Assembly: GCF_943846705.1 (NCBI RefSeq)
Contig: NZ_OX044366.1
Location: forward strand, 3,224,001 to 3,288,000
Reading direction: 5' to 3'
Source: an uncultured Pseudomonas sp.
Lineage (GTDB): Bacteria > Pseudomonadota > Gammaproteobacteria > Pseudomonadales > Pseudomonadaceae
Length of the DNA: 64,000 bases
Shown here piece by piece: positions 26,413 to 34,613 of this stretch (position 1 is the first letter of the stretch; every line of letters starts with the position of its first letter). A program made the position numbers and the translations under genes. The notes under the pieces were generated by a model. It was not told where the DNA came from. It ran no database searches and was given only the letters and a program-made list of their open reading frames with translations.

Positions 26413-27708
26413 ATGCACACGATATTCGTCCGCGGCGCACAGCTCGGCATTCTCGCCGCAGCCTTGGCCAGCGCACCGACCATGGCCAGCGGCCTATTTA
26501 TGTACGAAGTGGCTAACGACAACGCCGGGTTGGCCAATGCCGGCGCGGCGGCGCGGGCGCAGAACCCCGGCACCCTGGCCAGTAACGTAGCCGGCATGAG
26601 CTACCTGCCGGGCACTCAGATTAGTGGCGGCATGCAATTGCTGCACAGCAACTTGGAGTTCAGCCAGGACGCCAACAGCAATGTAGCCGGGCGCGACAGC
26701 GGCACACTGATGGAATGGATGCCTGGCGCAAGCCTGTTCATTACCCAGCAACTCGACGAGAACTGGCATGTGGGCTTTGCCAGCTATGGCGACTTTGGTT
26801 TAGGTCTCGATTATGAGAATGAATGGTCAGGGCGCTACTTCATCCAGAACGACGAGCTGCTGGGTTTGACCTTACAGCCCAGCGTGGCCTATCGCTTTAA
26901 CGATCAATGGTCGCTGGGTTTAGGGCTGCGCGCGATGTACGCGATGCTCGACGCGCAACTCGCCATCGACAACACGCCCCTCGACATTCGCAGCAACGCC
27001 GATGGCTCGATGACGTATAAAAGCCACGACTGGGGCTTTGGTGCCAACCTTGGGGTCATCTATCAGCCCTGGCAAGGCACCCGTATCGGACTGAATTACG
27101 CCAGTGAAATCGAGCTGGAGTTCGAGGATGCGTTCTCGCCAGAAGGCCTCGGCCCACTCGTGACTAACCGGCTGCAAGCGGCCGGCATTCTCGGCGCAGA
27201 AACCAAGCTAACGATGAATGTACCGCAGACCCTGACCCTTAGCCTGTATCAAACCCTTGATGAACGCTGGGCCGTGCTCGCTAGCGCGAACTGGCAAGAC
27301 TGGTCGAACTTTGGCCAGGTGGGCGTGCAGATAGACAGCGGCAATCCCATGTCGGGCACCGCAGATGCCAATTTCAAAGACACCTGGCACCTCTCCATCG
27401 GCACCCAGTATCAGGCTAGCCAACAACTGCTGTGGAACCTGGGCGTGGCTTATGACAGCTCCCCGGTCAGTGATTCAGACCGCACCTTTAGCATGCCACT
27501 GGGCTCAACATGGCGTTTCGGCACAGGCCTGACCTATGCCTTGGATCAGCAAACCGACCTGAACCTGAGCTATGCCTTGGTCTGGATGGGCGATATGAAA
27601 ATCGACCAAGAGAAGCAACTGCCGCTTAACGACCCCAAACGCGTTTCCGGCGAGATTGAAGATGCCTGGATCCAGGCAGTGAGCGTCAACGCGACGTGGC
27701 GTTTTTGA
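26413..27708 (+). CDS. FadL/TodX-family outer-membrane porin
   Basis: A 431-residue outer-membrane beta-barrel for diffusion of hydrophobic compounds (long-chain fatty acids, hydrocarbons). The signal peptide is about residues 1-26 (ends TMASG). The FadL N-terminal plug region GAAARAQNPGTLASNVAGMS follows. Alternating amphipathic strands lead to a terminal aromatic residue (ATWRF), typical of Gram-negative barrels. The ATG at 26413 is preferred because AAAGGAACTCTGAA precedes it and a clean signal peptide begins there. It heads a same-strand series with the transporter-like, lipoprotein and DUF1254 genes. Confidence 0.9.
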   Translation: MHTIFVRGAQLGILAAALASAPTMASGLFMYEVANDNAGLANAGAAARAQNPGTLASNVAGMSYLPGTQISGGMQLLHSNLEFSQDANSNVAGRDSGTLMEWMPGASLFITQQLDENWHVGFASYGDFGLGLDYENEWSGRYFIQNDELLGLTLQPSVAYRFNDQWSLGLGLRAMYAMLDAQLAIDNTPLDIRSNADGSMTYKSHDWGFGANLGVIYQPWQGTRIGLNYASEIELEFEDAFSPEGLGPLVTNRLQAAGILGAETKLTMNVPQTLTLSLYQTLDERWAVLASANWQDWSNFGQVGVQIDSGNPMSGTADANFKDTWHLSIGTQYQASQQLLWNLGVAYDSSPVSDSDRTFSMPLGSTWRFGTGLTYALDQQTDLNLSYALVWMGDMKIDQEKQLPLNDPKRVSGEIEDAWIQAVSVNATWRF

Positions 27709-27777
27709 TTCTCTCAAGCTGAACGACATCAGCGCTTGCCAGAACCGGCAAACGAATCATAAGAAGGAATAGGGACA

Positions 27778-28581
27778 GTGAAGTCTAAACAACTTGTGGG
27801 GGCATGCCTCTGCCTATGGGTCAGCGCAGGGCTGGCTGATGACACGGCAGAACTTGCGAAGAAAACCCAAAACCCGATCGCCGCACTCTACAGCCTGCCC
27901 ATCCAATACAACTGGAACCAGCACGTGGGGCCAAGCAATGACGGCATTCAAACGGTAACTAATATCCAACCGGTATTACCGTTTTCCATCAATCAAGAAT
28001 GGAACCTGATCTCTCGCACCATCCTGCCAGTGATTGACCAGCGCAGCCTAGTGCCTAACGGCCTGGCGGATAAGTCTGGCGTGGGTGACGTCACGCAGAG
28101 CCTGTTTTTCTCCCCCAAAGCGAAAACCGACAACGGTTGGATTTGGGGCGCCGGCCCTGTCTTTCTAATGCCGACAGGCAGTGATGATTTATTGACCAAC
28201 GATCAGTGGGCGGCTGGCCCTACGGCGGTGGCGTTAAAACAATCTAACGGTTGGACCTACGGCGCCCTAGCAAACCATCTGTGGTCCTTAGAGGGCAGTC
28301 CGGCTGATGGCCGGGAAAAGATCAACGCCAGTTTCCTCCAGCCGTTCCTGTCTTACACCACCTCCACCTACACCACGTTCGGCCTTAACACCGAGTCCTC
28401 TTATGACTGGCGGGCCAAAGAGTGGTCGGTGCCGGTTAACCTGACCGTGACACAGTTACTCAAGCTCGGTGACCAGCCTTTGAGTATTCAGGTGGGCCCA
28501 CGCTACTGGGTCGACAGTACGGAAAACGGTGCGGATGGATGGGGCTTCCGTGCGGCTGTCACCTTGTTGTTCCCGCGTTAA
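27778..28581 (+). CDS. Outer-membrane transporter-like protein (MetA-pathway phenol-degradation family)
   Basis: A 267-residue exported beta-rich protein. The signal peptide is about 1-20 (ends SAGLADD) and the mature part resembles the PF13557 'MetA-pathway of phenol degradation' family, whose members are uncharacterised outer-membrane proteins. It ends in a beta-strand with terminal aromatic context (TLLFPR). The start is GTG, with AAGGAATAGGGACA upstream. It lies 69 bp after the FadL gene, suggesting a common operon. A role in hydrophobic-substrate handling is inferred from neighbours. Confidence 0.75.
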   Translation: MKSKQLVGACLCLWVSAGLADDTAELAKKTQNPIAALYSLPIQYNWNQHVGPSNDGIQTVTNIQPVLPFSINQEWNLISRTILPVIDQRSLVPNGLADKSGVGDVTQSLFFSPKAKTDNGWIWGAGPVFLMPTGSDDLLTNDQWAAGPTAVALKQSNGWTYGALANHLWSLEGSPADGREKINASFLQPFLSYTTSTYTTFGLNTESSYDWRAKEWSVPVNLTVTQLLKLGDQPLSIQVGPRYWVDSTENGADGWGFRAAVTLLFPR

Positions 28582-28677
28582 TGCCGTGTCGGTATGACCG
28601 CAGCCAACACTTGATGCGGCCATCCACAGATTCTCCTTCTGCAAAAGACGTCTGTTCATACCCATGGAGCTTTATCG

Positions 28678-29337
28678 ATGAAAACAAAAAAAATGATGTT
28701 GGGCGGTCTACTGACAGCGGTTGTGGCGCTTGGTGGTTGTACAACTAAGACCGTCAGTCAGTCGCAGTACTCCGGTTTTTTGTCCAGCTATGAAGGCTTG
28801 AACTCTACCAAGACGGCCGGTGGTACTACCGTGATGCGTTGGGTCGATCCCGCGTTCGATGTGTCCAGCTATCAAAAGGTAATCTTCCAACCCGTGCGTT
28901 TTTATCCCGAGCCGCAGCCGACTGATCGCCTCAGCCAGAAGACTCTGCAAGACCTGCTGACTTACACCAATAGTCGTATATCCGCTGCCATGTTCAGTCG
29001 TTTGAAGCCGGTCGGCTTCGGCGCAGGCCCGGGTACGTTGGAGTTCCGTGGCGCGATTACCGGCGTCAATGCCAGCACCGAGGGTCTCAAGCCGTATGAA
29101 ATCATTCCGGTTGCGTTGGTGTTTGCTGGGGCTATGACCGCTGCCGGTGAGCGTGATCAGAACACTGAGCTGTATCTGGAGGCTGAATTCATCGACACCT
29201 CAACAGGTAAAACCGTGCTGCGCGTGGTGCGTAAGGGCTTCGGTAAAACCCTGAGCAACGACAAGCAAACCATCTCCGCAGATGATCTGAAATCGGTGAT
29301 CGATGACTTAACCCAGGACGTGTTGACCTTTAAGTGA
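28678..29337 (+). CDS. DUF3313 lipoprotein
   Basis: A 219-residue lipoprotein. The lipobox LGGC at residues 18-21 gives a lipidated Cys after a short signal. The rest matches DUF3313, with the conserved VDPAFDVSSYQKVIFQPVRF segment and a C-terminal VRKGFGKTL stretch. Its function is unknown. The start region ATGAAAACAAAAAAAATG is unusually A-rich and contains the A-A-N-A-A-N-A-A pattern recognised by Hfq/Crc in Pseudomonas, so catabolite control is possible. It lies 96 bp downstream of the transporter-like gene. Confidence 0.8.
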   Translation: MKTKKMMLGGLLTAVVALGGCTTKTVSQSQYSGFLSSYEGLNSTKTAGGTTVMRWVDPAFDVSSYQKVIFQPVRFYPEPQPTDRLSQKTLQDLLTYTNSRISAAMFSRLKPVGFGAGPGTLEFRGAITGVNASTEGLKPYEIIPVALVFAGAMTAAGERDQNTELYLEAEFIDTSTGKTVLRVVRKGFGKTLSNDKQTISADDLKSVIDDLTQDVLTFK

Positions 29338-29570
29338 GCGACAGCTCTGACGCTACTTTGGTGTGTTTTACCAGGCAGGCGAAGGGGGATCACGACAGAG
29401 GTTAGTCGCCCCTTAGGGACTGAAATAGCCATGAATTTCTGGCTTATTTCATCTCGATAGACCCTTGTAGCACTTCTTTGCTCTAGCGCTTTGTCACTAA
29501 ACAATCCGCTTTGCAGGGGGCAGTGCATGACTGAAAAGTTATCCGAACTAATTGGAGGAAGGAACGAATC

Positions 29571-31220
29571 ATGAACATCACGATGAAAACCACGCCTGTG
29601 CTGGCCACCGCGCTGACGTCCTGCGTTGCAGCGACGCAGGACGTGCCCAAGATGAAGAAGGCGCACATCAAAGCCATTTTCCTCAGCGCAGCGCTCTCCA
29701 CTGTTGTGCTCTCCGCCGCCCATGCGCAAGAGCCTACGCCTGGTTACAATCACAAGATTCCTGCACAAATAATGACGCCCGACCGAGTCGAGACGCGTAT
29801 CGGAACCCTGGAGTTTTTCGATGGCATGCCGAATGACGCAACCGTGGAAAAAGTCTATGACAATCTCCTACTCAACCGTGGAGTAGAGACCTTTCTGAGC
29901 GGCATCCCTGCAACATCTATTGAAGGCTTACGTCTAGGGATGCTCGAACTCGGCGCTGACGAGTCGAATGAGGTCGTCGTTATGGGAGAGCTTCTCGATT
30001 CGACTCCACTTTTTCTCACCGGCAATACCGATACCGTCTATGCATCCGGTTTTCTGGACTTAAAAAAAGACGGACCAACAGTGGTCGAGGTACCGGCCAA
30101 GTCTGGCCCCGGCACTGTCAACGATGCCTATTTTAGATTCGTCACCGACATGGGTATCCCCGGTCCTGACGCAGGCAAGGGGGGGAAATACCTCATTCTG
30201 CCGCCGGATTATGAAGGCGAGCTTGACGGTCCTATAGGCAGCAAACAGACCGAAATCGATGGCGAGACTTACTACGTCTCGAAGTCACCGAGCTATGTGA
30301 ATTGGGTGATTATTCGTGGGTTTCTGGTTGACGGGAAACCGGATGCGGCGCGTGAAATGTTCGAAACTGGGCTGAAAATATATCCGCTGGCGAAAGCGAA
30401 GACTCAGCCAAAAATGAAGTTCATCAACGGATCAAAGCAGGTCTTCAACACCATCCATGCCAACGATTACCATTTCTATGAGGAGCTGAATACGGTCATT
30501 CAGCGTGAGCCATCCTCGCTTCTCAGTCCTGAGTTACTGGGGGTGTTCGCCTCGGCTGGCATCGAGAAAGGTAAGCCCTTCGCACCATCGCAAAAACAAA
30601 AGCAGATACTCACTGAGGCCGTAGCCATCGGCAATGCCACAGCGCGAGCAATTGTTTTTAAACCTCGCTTGGAAGGGGTTAAGTACTACGCGGATAGAGG
30701 CTGGATGACCGCTTTCGTCGACGGAGACTACCAATGGCTGAAAAATGGCGGAAAAGGTGGCCGTAACCTCGATGCTCGCACGCTCTTTTTCTATCAAGCG
30801 ACGGTGAACACGCCAGCCATGGCGATGAAGATGGTTGGCAAGGGTTCGCAGTATGCCTACATAACAACCGACAAAGACGGCAACTATCTGGACGGCAGCA
30901 AAACCTATACGTTGACCATCCCCGCTAACGTTCCTGTGAAGGACTTTTGGTCGGTGGTTATCTACGATCCACAGACACGCTCCGAACTGCAGACAGGTCA
31001 GCCTTTCCCGAGCAAAAACAACAAACGCGACGAACTGGGTGTGAACCCGGATGGATCGGTCACGCTTTATTTTGGCCCGAAAGCGCCTGAAGAAAATAAG
31101 AATAACTGGATTCAAACGGTAGCGAACAAGGGCTGGTACCCGATCCTGCGCCTCTATGGTCCATTAGATCCGTGGTTTGATAAAACCTGGCGTCCTGGTG
31201 AAATCGAGTCGGCTAAGTAA
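29571..31220 (+). CDS. DUF1254/DUF1214 exported protein
   Basis: A 549-residue protein with an N-terminal DUF1254 domain (about 60-190) and a C-terminal DUF1214 domain (about 380-530). These two-domain proteins are widespread but uncharacterised. The ATG at 29571 has the best ribosome site (GGAGGAAGGAACGAATC). A second in-frame ATG at 29652 begins a better signal peptide, ending SAAHAQE at about residues 48-54 of the long form. The first 27 residues contain LTSC, a possible lipobox. Both starts may be used. It is followed by a perfect hairpin and an IS66 remnant. It is the last gene of the accessory series. Confidence 0.8.
   Translation: MNITMKTTPVLATALTSCVAATQDVPKMKKAHIKAIFLSAALSTVVLSAAHAQEPTPGYNHKIPAQIMTPDRVETRIGTLEFFDGMPNDATVEKVYDNLLLNRGVETFLSGIPATSIEGLRLGMLELGADESNEVVVMGELLDSTPLFLTGNTDTVYASGFLDLKKDGPTVVEVPAKSGPGTVNDAYFRFVTDMGIPGPDAGKGGKYLILPPDYEGELDGPIGSKQTEIDGETYYVSKSPSYVNWVIIRGFLVDGKPDAAREMFETGLKIYPLAKAKTQPKMKFINGSKQVFNTIHANDYHFYEELNTVIQREPSSLLSPELLGVFASAGIEKGKPFAPSQKQKQILTEAVAIGNATARAIVFKPRLEGVKYYADRGWMTAFVDGDYQWLKNGGKGGRNLDARTLFFYQATVNTPAMAMKMVGKGSQYAYITTDKDGNYLDGSKTYTLTIPANVPVKDFWSVVIYDPQTRSELQTGQPFPSKNNKRDELGVNPDGSVTLYFGPKAPEENKNNWIQTVANKGWYPILRLYGPLDPWFDKTWRPGEIESAK
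29616..29644 (+). promoter_or_regulatory. Hairpin sequestering the second start of the DUF1254 gene
   Basis: An 11-bp perfect stem (ACGTCCTGCGT / ACGCAGGACGT) with a 7-base loop lies inside the coding sequence. Its 3' arm contains GCAGGA, the only ribosome-binding candidate for the ATG at 29652. Translation from the upstream start would melt it. Confidence 0.5.
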
Positions 31221-31225
31221 CCTAG

Positions 31226-31262
31226 GATGTTTGAGCTGCACAACGTATGCAGCTCAAACATC
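31226..31262 (+). terminator. Perfect 15-bp hairpin after the DUF1254 gene
   Basis: The arms GATGTTTGAGCTGCA and TGCAGCTCAAACATC enclose a 7-base loop, six bases past the stop codon. No T-run follows; GC-rich sequence comes next. It could be an intrinsic terminator variant, a processing site, or one end of the mobile element whose remnant follows. Confidence 0.5.
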
Positions 31263-31267
31263 GCGGC

Positions 31268-31700
31268 GGCTCTGTTGGTAAGCGTGCAGCGTTGCCGGCG
31301 CAGTTCCCGTGTACCGTGATTCGTCACGAGTTGGCAAGCACTCAGGGCGCGTGCGGCTGCCAGCTCCAGCGAATCGGAGAAAAAGTCGCGAAAAGCTGGA
31401 TTACACTCCGAGCGTGTTCATCGTCGAACAGCACGTGCGTGGGAATTGGGCCTGTCACCAGTGCGAAACACTGATTCGGGCATCGGTACCCGCCCTGGAG
31501 ATCGACAAGGGCATCCCGAAGACGGGCTTGCTTGCTCACGCGAAGGTGGTCAAATTCGCCAAATATTTACAGCTGTATCGGCAAGAGAAAATCTTCGGCC
31601 GTGCCGGCATGGCAATCGCTCGCTCAACGCTGGCGCAACGGGTCGGAAAACCGGCGTTAATCGGCCCTAAACTCGTAGACGCTGGTCGATCTCTGCCTGT
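31268..31700 (+). pseudogene. IS66-family transposase (TnpC) remnant
   Basis: Two frames together give a fragment of an IS66 TnpC transposase. The first frame (about 31268-31390) carries ALPAQFPCTVIRHEL and ACGCQLQRIGE. The second (about 31390-31650) carries LDYTPSVFIVEQHVRG, then WACHQCETL and LYRQEKIFGRAGMAI. A one-base loss in the GTCGCGAAAAGCTGG stretch separates them. Similarity fades after about 31650, with further damage. Both ends of the transposase and the tnpA/tnpB partners are missing, so it cannot move. Confidence 0.85.
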
Positions 31701-31765
31701 CGTCAATTTGCCGTGTATTGGTCAAGCCAAATGCAATTGGGTGCTCAAGACCAAGAGTTACGCAC

Positions 31766-32254
31766 TCAGCGTTTCTTGCTAACCCAGGCCCAGAGCATCT
31801 CGCACTGGATTGGTTGGATACCGGCGTCATCGGTGACCGTCACGGCAACCAGCACTTCGCCTTTGTCCTGAGTGTGGATCGCCTGAATCTGCTCAGGCGT
31901 CAGGCTGGCTTCTGCGCGCAGATTACCGGTGGCGCGTTTGAGGTAATCAACCTTGAGGCTTTTGATCAGCGGCAGCTTGTCATCCGGCACATTCATGCCG
32001 ACTAGAAAGCCCGTGGCGGATTCAGCCAGCAACGCCATGGCGGCGGCATGAACGCCTTTGATGTGGTTCTGCACCTTGCGCTTGTTGGCGATGCTCATCA
32101 CCGCCTGCTGCTGGGTCAGCGAATGCACGCGCACCTTGGCCGTGCCGGCGAATTTTACTTGTGAGCCAAACAGCAGCGTCAATGCCGGGCTTTGCAGGCC
32201 GCTTGGCAGTGCCTGGATTTTGCCGACAATGCGGCTCAAGCGATTACTGGGCAT
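31766..32254 (-). CDS. DUF4442 hotdog-fold protein (thioesterase-like)
   Basis: A 162-residue protein of the hotdog fold. A central helix with the pattern NHIKGVHAAAMALLAESATG (residues about 83-102) is typical of PaaI-like acyl-CoA thioesterases. A beta-sheet flanks it. The substrate is unknown. The ATG at 32254 is preceded by GAGGCTCAAC, so upstream alternative starts are rejected. It stands alone between the IS66 remnant and the bidirectional terminator of aceA. Confidence 0.8.
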   Translation of the reverse strand: MPSNRLSRIVGKIQALPSGLQSPALTLLFGSQVKFAGTAKVRVHSLTQQQAVMSIANKRKVQNHIKGVHAAAMALLAESATGFLVGMNVPDDKLPLIKSLKVDYLKRATGNLRAEASLTPEQIQAIHTQDKGEVLVAVTVTDDAGIQPIQCEMLWAWVSKKR

Positions 32255-32326
32255 GTTGAGCCTCGGGTTAATCAATGTGTGTTGTTGAGTTTAGGTGGGC
32301 TGTAAGGGTGGGGCGCGCACATAAAA

Positions 32327-32350
32327 AACCCCAGCATCTCTGCTGGGGTT
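32327..32350. terminator. Bidirectional terminator downstream of aceA
   Basis: A 10-bp perfect stem AACCCCAGCA / TGCTGGGGTT with a TCTC loop has an A-run on the plus-strand left side (T-run for minus-strand aceA). It ends the aceA transcript 52 bp after its stop codon. Confidence 0.88.
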
Positions 32351-32401
32351 CTTTTCAACACACTCAACCTTGATCGTGGCCTCGGTTGAGTGAACCGGTT
32401 C

Positions 32402-33997
32402 TTAGCTGAACTGGTTCATGGTGTTGTCTTTACCGCCTGCCTTCAGAGCCGCTTCGCCAGCGAAGTACTCTTTGTGCGCATCGCCCAGGTCGGAACCGGA
32501 CATGTTCTGGTGCTTAACGCAGGCGATGCCCTGACGGATCTCCTCGCGCTGAACGCCTTTCACGTAGGCCAGCATGCCCTGTTCTGCGAAGTACCCTTTG
32601 GCCAGGTTGTCGGTGGACAGCGCAGCGGTGTGGTAGGTCGGCAGAGTGATCAGGTGGTGGAAAATACCCGCCTGAGCAGAAGCGTCGCGCTGGAAGGTGC
32701 GGATGCGTTCGTCAGCGATCTGAGCCAGCTCGGTGGTGTCGTAATCAACACTCATCAGCTTGGCGCGGTCGTAGGCGGAAACGTCCTTGCCTTCAGCAAC
32801 CATGGCATCGTATGCCTGCTGACGGAAGTTCAGGGTCCAGTTGAACGATGGGCTGTTGTTGTAGACCAGCTTGGCGTTCGGGATGGTTTTACGGATTTCG
32901 TTAACCATTTCTGCGATCTGGCCGACGTGTGGCTTCTCGGTTTCGATCCACAGCATGTCTGCGCCGTTCTGCAGCGAGGTGATGCTGTCCAGTACGCAGC
33001 GTGCTTCACCGGTGCCAGCGCGGAACTGGAACAGGTTGGAAGGCAGGCGCTTAGGACGCAGCAGTTTGCCGCCGCGGTTGATTACCACGTCGCCATTGCC
33101 CAGTTCGGCAGGAGACACTTCTTCGCAATCGAGGAAGGAGTTGTACTGGTCGCCCAGGTCGCCCGGCTCTTTGGTCACAGCGATTTGCTTGGTCAGGCCA
33201 GCACCCAGGGAGTCGGTACGTGCAACGATTACGCCGTTGTCGATGCCCAGCTCGAGGAACGCGTAACGAACGGCGTTGATCTTGGCGATAAAGTCGGCGT
33301 GAGGAACGGTTACTTTACCGTCCTGGTGACCGCACTGCTTCTCGTCAGAGACCTGGTTTTCGATCTGGATGCAGCAAGCGCCTGCTTCGATCATGCGCTT
33401 GGCCAACAGGTAGGTGGCTTCTGGGTTACCGAAACCAGCGTCGATGTCGGCGATGATTGGCACTACGTGAGTTTCGTAGTTGTCGATCTGGTTCTGCAGG
33501 TCAGCAGCTTTGGCGTTGTCGCCAGCGGCGCGGGCAGCGTCCAGAGCGGAGAACAGCAGGTCCAGCTCGCGGGCATCAGCCTGGCGCAGGAAGGTGTACA
33601 GCTCTTCGATCAGGCCGGAAACCGAGGTTTTCTCGTGCATGGACTGGTCTGGCAGCGGACCGAAATCCGAACGCAGAGCAGCAACCATCCAGCCCGACAG
33701 GTAGAGGTAGCGCTTGTTGGTGGTCTTCAGGTGCTTCTTGATCGAAATCAGCTTCTGCTGACCGATGAAACCATGCCAGCAACCCAGCGACTGGGTGTAA
33801 ACGGAGGAGTCAGCATCGTACTCGACCATGTCTTTGCGCATGATGTCAGCAGTGTACTGAGCGATTTCCAGACCGGTTTTGAAGCGGTTCTGGGCGCGCA
33901 TACGGGCCACGGACTCAGGGTCAATGGCGCTCCAGCTGCTGCCAGCAGCGGCTTTAAGGGCGGCAACGGCTTTGATGTCGTTTTGATAAGCTGACAT
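32402..33997 (-). CDS. aceA: Isocitrate lyase AceA
   Basis: It cleaves isocitrate to glyoxylate and succinate, the first step of the glyoxylate shunt, essential on acetate and fatty acids. The 531-residue protein is of the long class used by Pseudomonas. The active-site Cys222 lies in KQCGH (220-224). The metal-binding IADIDAGFGN (182-191) and NSPSFNW segments are present. The ATG at 33997 is preceded by AAGGATTGACC; the longer in-frame reading (upstream start near 34045) is rejected. Malate synthase is not in the window. It competes for isocitrate with both Idh and Icd encoded 8-12 kb away. Confidence 0.98.
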   Translation of the reverse strand: MSAYQNDIKAVAALKAAAGSSWSAIDPESVARMRAQNRFKTGLEIAQYTADIMRKDMVEYDADSSVYTQSLGCWHGFIGQQKLISIKKHLKTTNKRYLYLSGWMVAALRSDFGPLPDQSMHEKTSVSGLIEELYTFLRQADARELDLLFSALDAARAAGDNAKAADLQNQIDNYETHVVPIIADIDAGFGNPEATYLLAKRMIEAGACCIQIENQVSDEKQCGHQDGKVTVPHADFIAKINAVRYAFLELGIDNGVIVARTDSLGAGLTKQIAVTKEPGDLGDQYNSFLDCEEVSPAELGNGDVVINRGGKLLRPKRLPSNLFQFRAGTGEARCVLDSITSLQNGADMLWIETEKPHVGQIAEMVNEIRKTIPNAKLVYNNSPSFNWTLNFRQQAYDAMVAEGKDVSAYDRAKLMSVDYDTTELAQIADERIRTFQRDASAQAGIFHHLITLPTYHTAALSTDNLAKGYFAEQGMLAYVKGVQREEIRQGIACVKHQNMSGSDLGDAHKEYFAGEAALKAGGKDNTMNQFS

Positions 33998-34613
33998 GGT
34001 CAATCCTTCAAAGTATGTGTTTGGTTGAGCACCGACTTCCCCCACTGAAACTGGTGTTGCTGGAGGTTGTTGCAGCCAACTGCAGAACGTCGAGACATTG
34101 ACGGGAGACGGACTTGATCCGGGAGGAGGGTGACGAGCTCAACAGTTTGCTGGCTGCAGTGGCTGCAAATGACTGGGTCATTTGGCGTCTGGCGGCTCAA
34201 AGATGCCGTCGGACGACTCAACCTGCTGTGGCGTAATGCGCACTGTTGTTAAACGCTTCCCCGTCCCTCAGGACAACTTCGTTCCAGTCGCAACCTCATC
34301 GAACGGCCTTGTGGGCTTTACAACGCAAATCGGCTCTGACGGTAAGTTGGAGCGCGATTCGGAGGGCTTTTCAGCACCTCTGATTAGCGGGAGCGGGGCC
34401 ATCATGCCTCTGCAAAATGGGTTCGTCAATTATTTTGTAGTGGTTTTCGTATGACTACTACATAAATCGGAATGCGACCGATGAGTCAGCCTGTATGGCT
34501 CTATTCGGCGGATTGTGGGGGATGGCTCGGCGGCCGCAGGGGCTAGCGGCGGCGCCTGTGCGGCCGCCTGCTGAGGTTAAGCGATGAGCGGTGTAGTCGC
34601 TGGGTTGTGAGGC
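33998..34613. other. Intergenic region between aceA and the secretin-like gene
   Basis: 616 bp without a gene I can support. It contains the aceA upstream region (first ~200 bp) and an inverted repeat TGTAGTGGT / ACTACTACA at 34436-34462 (8 of 9 positions paired). A large GC-rich hairpin near 34529-34568 is listed separately. A 90-codon open frame (34182-34454) resembles nothing known. Confidence 0.5.
34529..34568 (-). terminator. GC-rich hairpin with twin GCGGCCGC arms
   Basis: GGCGGCCGCA at 34529-34538 pairs perfectly with TGCGGCCGCC at 34559-34568, with a 20-base spacer that is itself GC-rich. It lies 46 bp past the stop of the minus-strand secretin-like gene and probably ends that operon, although no T-run follows. 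Confidence 0.5.

Noticed and set aside
32390..33994. 534-codon open frame antisense to aceA
   Set aside because: Mirror effect of high-GC codon use in aceA; no domain, no ribosome site, and aceA is certain.
34182..34454. 90-codon open frame upstream of aceA
   Set aside because: No family, no convincing ribosome site, unlike any neighbour; listed only as part of the intergenic region.
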